From NCBI GenBank assembly GCA_902496005.1, contig CABUZI010000002.1, positions 1 through 55,177 on the forward strand: a DNA stretch of 55,177 bases. Direction: 5' to 3'. Of this stretch, positions 49,671 through 55,177 are shown in pieces. Source of the stretch: an uncultured Collinsella sp. GTDB lineage: Bacteria > Actinomycetota > Coriobacteriia > Coriobacteriales > Coriobacteriaceae. The position numbers were made by a program, and so were the translations under genes. The notes beneath the pieces were generated by a model. That model was given only the letters and a program-made list of their open reading frames with translations, had not been told where the DNA came from and did not search any database. The first letter of the stretch is position 1; every line of letters begins with the position of its first letter.

Positions 49671-49714
49671 AAAAAAGGCCGCATGCGAACCCGTGGAGGG
49701 ATTCGCATGCGGCC
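49671..49714 (-). terminator. Terminator after lacG
   Basis: On the minus strand GGCCGCATGCGAA and TTCGCATGCGGCC arms, followed by six T residues. Confidence 0.9.
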
Positions 49715-49736
49715 GACAGGGGATACGCGGCTGAAG

Positions 49737-51158
49737 TTAGGCCATAAGCAGGCCGGTCTCCGCGACGTTCTTGTACCAGTACGCGCTCGCCTTGGGATAG
49801 CGCTTCTGGGTCTCAAAGTCGATGTAGAACAGGCCATAGCGCTTGTTATAGCCGTTGGTCCAGGAGAACTGGTCCTGCAGCGACCACACAAAGTAACCGG
49901 CGACGTTTACGCCGCCGTCGATTGCCTTGAGGATCCATGCGAGATGCTGACGCATGTAGTCGATGCGAGGGGCGTCGTCGATAAAGCCGTCCTCAAAGTC
50001 GTCCTTATAGCCCATGCCGTTCTCGGTGATGTAGATCTTCTTGTAGTTGGGGTAATCGTTCTTAATGCGCAGCAGCAGGTCGTACAGGCCCTCGGGATAG
50101 ATGATCCAGTCCCAATCGGTGGTGGGTACGCCTTCGCGCACGCATGACTCGCCCACGCCCTTGAGGAACCAGCGCGAGGAGCCCTTGTCGCCAGTGCCAT
50201 TGTGGTTGATGTCGTTTTCGCCCTCGGCGGCGCGCAGGAACTGGCACTTGTAGGTGTTGACGCCCAGGCAATCGTTGTAGGGGAGCGCGGCGGTCAGCGC
50301 GGCGATGTCCTCGTCACGAACGTCGAGCTCGCCGCCGGCGATATGGGCCAGCTTGGTCGCAGCCTCCATGGTGTCGGCTGCATAGTGGCCACGGAAGGTG
50401 GCGTCGAGTACCCAGCGGTTGTTGATGACGTCGGCCATGCGAGCCGCCTCGCAGTCGGCAGCGCTGTTGGGATCGAGGGGATACTTGGGCTCCAGGTTCT
50501 GGACAATGCCGATCTCGCCCTCAAAGCCGCCCTCATGGAAGGCAACGACAGCCTTGGCGTGGGCCACCATCATGTTGTGCATGAGCTGGAAGGCCTTGTC
50601 CAGGCGGTACTTCTCGCCGTGCGGCCAGTTGCCAACGATAAAGCTGCCCTCGGCGGTTGCGGGAATCTCGTTAAAGGTGAACCAGTGCTTGACCTCGGTG
50701 AACTCGGCAAAGCAGAACTTGGCGTACTCGACAAAGGCGTCGATCGTCGTGCGCGTCAGGAAACCCTCGTCGCCGTTCTGGTAAAAGGCCTCAGGTGTAT
50801 CAAAGTGATCAAGCGTGACATAGGGGATAACGCCGGCATTATTGCAGGTGGCAAAGAGCTCGTGATAGAAGGCAACACCCTCGGGGTTAATCTCGCCAGT
50901 GCCGTTGGGGAAGATGCGGCTCCAAGCGATGGAGACGCGGATACCGTTGATGCCGAAGCGCTGGCACAGGTCGATATCGACCGGGTACTTGTTGTAGAAA
51001 TCGCTTGCGGGATCGGGGGAGAAGCGACCCTGAGCTGCCAGGAAATCGTCCCAGGGCACTTTGCCCTTGCCGTGCGTGCGGGTCTCGCCCTCAACCTGGT
51101 AAGCGGCGGTGGCGCCGCCAAACACAAAGCCGTCGGGGAACTGCATGGGGTTGGTCAT
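49737..51158 (-). CDS. lacG: 6-phospho-beta-galactosidase (GH1)
   Basis: Splits lactose-6-phosphate, or a similar beta-galactoside phosphate from the PTS, into galactose-6-phosphate and glucose. The 473-residue GH1 enzyme has the acid/base Glu E164 in TFNEIP and the nucleophile E379 in YITENG. The phosphate-binding set typical of 6-phospho-beta-galactosidases is present in FSWTNGYNKRYG (S432, W433, K439, Y441). Closer to LacG than to 6-phospho-beta-glucosidases over its whole length. AAAGGATGA precedes the ATG. It follows the EIICB gene on the same strand, so the two form one operon. Confidence 0.93.
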   Translation of the reverse strand: MTNPMQFPDGFVFGGATAAYQVEGETRTHGKGKVPWDDFLAAQGRFSPDPASDFYNKYPVDIDLCQRFGINGIRVSIAWSRIFPNGTGEINPEGVAFYHELFATCNNAGVIPYVTLDHFDTPEAFYQNGDEGFLTRTTIDAFVEYAKFCFAEFTEVKHWFTFNEIPATAEGSFIVGNWPHGEKYRLDKAFQLMHNMMVAHAKAVVAFHEGGFEGEIGIVQNLEPKYPLDPNSAADCEAARMADVINNRWVLDATFRGHYAADTMEAATKLAHIAGGELDVRDEDIAALTAALPYNDCLGVNTYKCQFLRAAEGENDINHNGTGDKGSSRWFLKGVGESCVREGVPTTDWDWIIYPEGLYDLLLRIKNDYPNYKKIYITENGMGYKDDFEDGFIDDAPRIDYMRQHLAWILKAIDGGVNVAGYFVWSLQDQFSWTNGYNKRYGLFYIDFETQKRYPKASAYWYKNVAETGLLMA

Positions 51159-51192
51159 GAGTCATCCTTTCTGTGGGATACGAATAGGGAGA

Positions 51193-51219
51193 GGTGCCCG
51201 AACCGGGAATCCGGGCACC
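51193..51219 (-). promoter_or_regulatory. Hairpin between lacE and lacG
   Basis: GGTGCCCG pairs with CGGGCACC; an inner pairing is possible. No T run, so it more likely limits mRNA decay or partial read-through than ends transcription. Confidence 0.5.
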
Positions 51220-51233
51220 AACAGAGGGAGGAA

Positions 51234-53012
51234 CTAGTCGAGGTTCTCGCGGAGCCACTTGATGGCGCCAGCGGGGTCGCGAGTAAGGTCGATATATTCC
51301 TTACCGCGGGGAGCGAGCAGCTTAATGCCCAGGCGATCGGTGTCGGCCTTCATGTCGTTGTAGTAGCTACGAACCTGCGGGGCGAGCACGATAACGTCGT
51401 ACTGATCCATGATGGCAGTGTGCTGGCCATAGGCGCCTGCGGAGGAAGCGATGTTCTCTCCGGTCTGCGCAGCACCTTCCTTGATGGCGTTGGCGAGCAT
51501 GGCAGAGGTGCCGGCGCCGGCGCACAGGACGAGGACCTTCAGGCCATCGACATCCTTCTTAGCGGATGCGTCGGCTGCGGGCTCGGGCTGATCGGCGACA
51601 GGCTCGCTGTCGGCGGCAGCGGCGGTCGGCTCGACGGAAGCGGTGGCCTGCTCGACAGCGGGCGCAGAGGCGTTGGCGGCGATGGCAGCGGCACCATCGG
51701 ACTCGAGACCCAGCTCGGCGGCGCGCTCGGCCTCCTGGTCGCAGAGCAGCTTATCGTATGCCTTCAAGAACGGCAGGTAGATGATGGCGTCCAGCAAGAT
51801 GATGATCGCGACAAATACCAGGGCGATAAGCTGGAAGTTCGTGGTGATGAAGATGCCGATGGGGGCAGGGGTAGCCCAAGGCACCACGAAGGAGAAGCCG
51901 TTCATGCCCACATTGTCGATAAAGAACTTGGCAACACTCACGTTGACGCAACCGGCGGCAACAAAGGGGATGAGCATGTAGGGGTTAAGGATCATCGGCG
52001 CGCCAAAGAGCAGCGGTTCGTTGACAGCGAAGGCAACAGGAACAATCGAGGCCTTACCGACGGCCTTGAGCTGCTTGGACTTCATAAAGAGAATCAGCAG
52101 AAGCGGCACGATGAACGTGGCGCCGGTGCCGCCGAACTCACCCACGAGCGACATGTTAAAGGTGAGGGAGTGGGCGGGGTGGCCGCCTGCCAGCAGAACC
52201 TGCAGGTTCTCGGCCTGGTTGGCAAGACGGATGGGGTCGATGCCCGGCTGGACGATCGAGGGGCCGTGGACGCCGATGAACCAGAAGAACGCGGTGGCTG
52301 CCTGGATAAGGATAAGGCCAGGATAGGTTTCTGCAGCGGTAAAGAGCGGGGAGAGCAGCTTGATAAGCAGCTCGGAGAACGGAACGCCCATGAGGTTGCG
52401 CACGATGACATCGATGATGCCGCAGATGATGACGGCACCGCCAAAGGGGATAATGTCGCGGAAGTTCTGAGCGATGGCGCCCGGGACCTCCTTGGGCAGC
52501 TTAATGGTCAGATCGCGCGAGACGCAGAATTTGTAGACCCACACGGTGATGAACGCGGCGATATAGGCCGAGAACAGACCGCGCGTGCCCATGCTGGTGC
52601 AATCGAAGACCGAAAGTTCGGAGCCGTTGAACTTGGTGGTGAACTGCGTGACTGCGAGCAGCAGCATGCTGCACTGGGCGGCCACCATGGTGGAACCGTC
52701 GTTGAGCACTTTGCCGGCGGGCATGCGACGGTTCATGGAAGCCGTGAAGTTCTTGGCAGTGGTGCCGGCAACCATGATGCCCATAACGCCCATGGTGAAG
52801 TTGTACAGCTTGTTGCACCAGTCGATAAGCGGCTGGGGCAGCGTGATACCGACTACGCCGGGAAGGGTGGCGATCAGCAGGAAAATCGAAGAGGTGAGGA
52901 CGATGGGCATGCACCCAAGGAATCCGTCCTTAATAGCCTGGAGGTAGATGTTCCTCGAGATCTTCTCAAAGAACGGCTGATGCTTTTCGAGCATCTTTAC
53001 GATGGCGTCCAT
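51234..53012 (-). CDS. lacE: PTS lactose-family EIICB component (LacE-like)
   Basis: Membrane permease and phosphorylating domain for lactose or a similar beta-galactoside, next to lacG. The 592-residue protein starts MDAIVKMLEKHQPFFEKISR, has several membrane helices up to about residue 430, an Ala/Glu/Pro-rich linker, and EIIB with active Cys C497 in VLVLCAGAGTSAML. It clearly resembles the first EIICB. No EIIA of the lactose type is seen, so it must use one encoded elsewhere. AAAGGAG precedes the start. It is divergent from lacI. Confidence 0.93.
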   Translation of the reverse strand: MDAIVKMLEKHQPFFEKISRNIYLQAIKDGFLGCMPIVLTSSIFLLIATLPGVVGITLPQPLIDWCNKLYNFTMGVMGIMVAGTTAKNFTASMNRRMPAGKVLNDGSTMVAAQCSMLLLAVTQFTTKFNGSELSVFDCTSMGTRGLFSAYIAAFITVWVYKFCVSRDLTIKLPKEVPGAIAQNFRDIIPFGGAVIICGIIDVIVRNLMGVPFSELLIKLLSPLFTAAETYPGLILIQAATAFFWFIGVHGPSIVQPGIDPIRLANQAENLQVLLAGGHPAHSLTFNMSLVGEFGGTGATFIVPLLLILFMKSKQLKAVGKASIVPVAFAVNEPLLFGAPMILNPYMLIPFVAAGCVNVSVAKFFIDNVGMNGFSFVVPWATPAPIGIFITTNFQLIALVFVAIIILLDAIIYLPFLKAYDKLLCDQEAERAAELGLESDGAAAIAANASAPAVEQATASVEPTAAAADSEPVADQPEPAADASAKKDVDGLKVLVLCAGAGTSAMLANAIKEGAAQTGENIASSAGAYGQHTAIMDQYDVIVLAPQVRSYYNDMKADTDRLGIKLLAPRGKEYIDLTRDPAGAIKWLRENLD

Positions 53013-53287
53013 AAAGCTCCTTTGCTACTTGATGCGCGATGCATGTGGATGGAACTGGTCGTCGATGGATGGTCAGGACTGCCCGGAAACCTTCCTGCTT
53101 AAGGAAGGTATTGCGAAATGACAACGTTGTCATTTCGTTAATGACAACGTAAGACATTTTTGGAAGAGCAACAAGGATATACGGGTGAGCGGTCGATATT
53201 GTCCGATAAACGGCTGATTTGTCAGTCGGGCAGGTAGTGTATGCTAGAACGCAAAAAACAAGCGATGCAAAACCGACTGGAGAAGTA
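53013..53287. promoter_or_regulatory. Divergent lacE/lacI control region
   Basis: Gene-free; contains the LacI-type palindrome at 53114-53137, a second imperfect site at about 53140-53158, a variant GGGTGAGCGGT motif at 53183-53193 and candidate lacI promoter boxes near 53219-53245. Confidence 0.6.
53114..53137. promoter_or_regulatory. LacI-family operator, 24-bp perfect palindrome
   Basis: CGAAATGACAAC followed by its exact complement, with the AACGTT centre usual for LacI-type operators. A related site TGACAACGTAAGACA follows. Both lie between lacE and the lacI-type gene and probably control both. Confidence 0.78.
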
Positions 53288-54298
53288 GTGGCAACGATGG
53301 ACAAGAAAAATGTCTCAATGAACGATGTGGCAGTTGCCGCGGGCGTTTCTCTCAAGACGGTGTCGCGCGTGATCAACGAGCCCGATAGCGTGCGCGAGTC
53401 GACGCGCGATAAAGTCCATTCCGCAATGGAGGCGCTCGGGTTTCGAACCAACTTTGCCGCGCGTTCGCTCAAGTTGGGCCGTTACGGGTGCATCGGCGTG
53501 GTGATGTTCCACTTGTCAGGCGGCGCCGTGGACATGATTGACGGTATCGCCGATGCCGCCGAAGAACGCGGCTTTGCGCTCACGATGATCAAAAAGCGGG
53601 CAGGGGAGAAGATGACCTTTGCCGACGCAGCGCGCAGGATGTCGCAGCTGCCTGTTGATGGCATGATCTTCAATCTGCGCCAGATGGTCGACGACTTTGA
53701 TACGTTTGAGGCACCGAAGGACCTCAAGACGGTGATTATCACGCCGATGGAGCATCCTACCTGCTCTACCGTTAGTGACGATCAAGAGGGTGGTGCGCGC
53801 ATGGCGTGCGAGTACTTCTTGAATCATGGTCACAAGAACGTGTATTTCGTTTCGGGTAAGAAAGAGTCGCTGTCGAGCCAGTGCCGTATGAAAGGTTGGC
53901 GTGCGGCACTCGAGGCGCGTGGCATTGAGCCGCCCGAACCTCTGCAAGGCGATTGGAATGCGGATAGTGGCTATGCCGCGGGCCTTGTGCTTGCCGATAA
54001 GCCCGATTGCACGGCGGTCCTCGCTGCTAACGACTGCATGGCAAACGGCGTGATGATGGCTCTACGTGACAAAGGGCTCAATGTGCCCGACGACGTGTCC
54101 GTGATCGGCTTCGACGATGAGCTCTACAAGACGATTCCCAACTCGATTCTGACGTCGGTGAAGTTTCGCCACCGCGAACTGGGCATCCGTGCGCTTAACG
54201 AGGTCGTCGCAGGTCTGGAAGCCCCGAGCTCCAGAAGCCGTACGCTCGTCTCGGGCGTGTTGGTCGAGCGTTCCAGCGTAAGGGATCTGCGGGCGTAG
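53288..54298 (+). CDS. LacI-family transcriptional regulator
   Basis: A 336-residue repressor. The helix-turn-helix and hinge are seen in MNDVAVAAGVSLKTVSRVIN and NFAARSLKLGR; the rest is the periplasmic-binding-protein-like effector domain, with VIGFDDELYKTIPNSILTSV typical of it. It is divergent from lacE-lacG, with a perfect LacI-type operator between, so it most likely controls that operon. The GTG at 53288 has GGAG 5 bases before it; ATG at 53297 is a second choice. Confidence 0.92.
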   Translation: MATMDKKNVSMNDVAVAAGVSLKTVSRVINEPDSVRESTRDKVHSAMEALGFRTNFAARSLKLGRYGCIGVVMFHLSGGAVDMIDGIADAAEERGFALTMIKKRAGEKMTFADAARRMSQLPVDGMIFNLRQMVDDFDTFEAPKDLKTVIITPMEHPTCSTVSDDQEGGARMACEYFLNHGHKNVYFVSGKKESLSSQCRMKGWRAALEARGIEPPEPLQGDWNADSGYAAGLVLADKPDCTAVLAANDCMANGVMMALRDKGLNVPDDVSVIGFDDELYKTIPNSILTSVKFRHRELGIRALNEVVAGLEAPSSRSRTLVSGVLVERSSVRDLRA

Positions 54299-54315
54299 AC
54301 GTGCTCGGCCTGCTC

Positions 54316-54612
54316 GTCTAAATCTGTAACAGGTGGGACCCGAAAACTCGGCTAGATGTTACAGATTTAGACAATTCGGCCCGGCTTATTCCGTTTGTCT
54401 CGATCTGTAACAGTTAGGAGTGAAATGACCAGCCAGGTGTTACAGATCTAGATTGATTGGATTGACCCATCTGTTTGTCTCGATCTGTAACATCTAAGCG
54501 GTCAAAAGCGCTCTACATGTTACAGATTGAGATTTTTGGCTTGGCCTGTGCGTTCACCTCGATCTGTAACAGCTGGGACCCAAAAACTCGGCTAGATGTT
54601 ACAGATTAAGAT
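54316..54612. repeat. 57-bp palindromic repeat, cluster 3 (4 units)
   Basis: Units at 54316-54372, 54397-54453, 54477-54533 and 54556-54612, with spacing 81, 80 and 79 bp. Arms follow GTCTCGATCTGTAACA and its complement. Paired changes in both arms of a unit (for example GTCTAAATCTG with CAGATTTAGAC) show that pairing is kept. Confidence 0.92.
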
Positions 54613-54639
54613 GAACAGGAGGACGGGTGCGGTCTAAAC

Positions 54640-54685
54640 AAAATGGCCCGCGCATCACGCATCGATGCACGGGCCATTTTTTTTC
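54640..54685. terminator. Two-way terminator between lacI and the third EIICB gene
   Basis: ATGGCCCG and CGGGCCAT arms with inner GCATC/GATGC pairing; T runs follow on both strands. Confidence 0.8.
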
Positions 54686-54711
54686 TGCGAGCGGCAGGTG
54701 GCGTCAGCGTC

Positions 54712-55177
54712 TTATGCCTCGAGGTTTTCCTCGATCCAGGCGACGGCACCCTTGGGATCCTTAGTGAGGTCGATGTACTGTTTGCCCTTGGGCGACAGCA
54801 GCGTGATGCCCAGGCGGTCGGTGTCGGCCTTCATCTCGTTGTAATAGGTGCGAACCTGCGGAGCCAGGACGATGACGTTGTACTGGTCCATGATGGCGTA
54901 GTGGCTGCCGTAGGCACCGGCGTTGGCGGTAATGTCGATGCCCAGCTCGTCGGCGCCTTCCTTAAGCGCGTTGGCGAGCAGCGCAGAGGTGCCGGCGCCA
55001 GCGCACAGAACCAGAACCCTCAGATCCTTGCCCTTAAGGGCGGACGGAGCTGCGGAGGCCTCAGTGGCAGAAGCGGTCTCGACAACAGGAGCCTCAACGG
55101 CGGGGGCGGCAGCGGTCTTGACGGCCTTGGTCTCCTCGGCCTCTTCTTCGGCCAGGGTCTCGGCCTCCTGCTTGCAC
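54712..55177 (-). CDS. PTS lactose-family EIICB component, third copy (3' part only)
   Basis: The frame runs off the window edge. Reading the minus strand, the last about 100 residues are an EIIB domain, with the active Cys in codon 55003-55005 within LCAGAGTSALLANAL, and an end of the GAVAWIEENLEA type. Upstream lies an Ala/Glu/Thr-rich linker, as in lacE. It is a close paralogue of the EIIB part of 51234-53012. The stop is at 54712-54714. The EIIC part lies outside the window. Confidence 0.9.
   Translation of the reverse strand, partial: CKQEAETLAEEEAEETKAVKTAAAPAVEAPVVETASATEASAAPSALKGKDLRVLVLCAGAGTSALLANALKEGADELGIDITANAGAYGSHYAIMDQYNVIVLAPQVRTYYNEMKADTDRLGITLLSPKGKQYIDLTKDPKGAVAWIEENLEA

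Larger units (their letters stand above)
49369..49736. other. Control and repeat region between fic and lacG
   Basis: Contains the fic operator-like palindrome (49380-49448), repeat cluster 2 (49506-49642) and the lacG terminator (49671-49714). No gene. Confidence 0.6.
54299..54711. other. Convergent region with repeat cluster 3
   Basis: Filled almost wholly by four palindromic units and a two-way terminator; no gene is seen. Confidence 0.65.

Noticed and set aside
50202..53102. 966-codon open frame on the plus strand
   Set aside because: It is antisense to lacG and lacE, both well supported. High-GC codon use leaves the opposite strand open; the translation matches no family and is rich in Gly, Asp and Val.
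54316..54612. CRISPR array
   Set aside because: Regular spacing near 80 bp is tempting, but the repeated unit is a 57-bp palindrome with variable centre, the spacers resemble each other, and no cas gene is present.

Overview
The window looks like chromosomal DNA from a gut Coriobacteriia species, most probably Collinsella or a close relative. This is inferred, not searched. The signs are high GC with strong third-position GC, frequent GTG and TTG starts, an archaeal-style topoisomerase I, a protein family I associate with Coriobacteriia (19048-20157), and many sugar phosphotransferase (PTS) genes for host and dietary glycans.

Left part (1 to about 28500), mainly housekeeping. Mannose-6-phosphate isomerase and a GntR regulator (minus strand) are followed by a ROK sugar kinase, a manganese pyrophosphatase and an NhaA antiporter. 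Next come an aminotransferase, a STAS protein, and a tight run of tatA-tatC-hypA-hypB followed by topA. A zinc-ribbon membrane protein is bracketed by two copies of one palindromic repeat. The tmk-holB-ricT run leads into comF and a possible nuclease-fold orphan. A substrate-binding lipoprotein, long HPF and a DegV protein follow. A four-gene run then encodes a dehydrogenase with a His/Cys-rich tail, a membrane protein, a HEAT-like protein and NAD-type isocitrate dehydrogenase. A SurA-like anchored protein and a DUF2975/XRE pair close this part.

Middle (30180 to 42600): an amino-sugar locus. A mannose-family PTS (EIIA, YajC-like protein, EIIB, EIIC, EIID), a GntR regulator, AgaS, NagA, a LacX-like epimerase, a LacC-type kinase and a YhcH protein fit uptake of N-acetylgalactosamine or a similar mucin sugar. 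Deacetylation, deamination/isomerisation to tagatose-6-phosphate and a second phosphorylation would follow. The aldolase is not in the window. A tRNA-Thr(CGU), a second EIIB whose phosphorylated His is Tyr, and galactose mutarotase come next.

Right part (42700 to 55177): a lactose/beta-galactoside region. It holds a DeoR regulator, a GntR regulator with a conserved TIM-barrel-like protein, three lactose-type EIICB proteins (the last cut by the window edge), 6-phospho-beta-galactosidase, a Fic protein and a LacI regulator. No EIIA of the lactose family, lacAB or lacD is seen.

The most unusual non-coding content is a family of eight 57-bp palindromic units in three clusters on a period near 80 bp. 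There are also two other long inverted-repeat elements, a CGGTGAACGGT-type motif upstream of three PTS operons, near-perfect operators beside lacI and fic, and truncated echoes of nagA and of the deoR-type gene.
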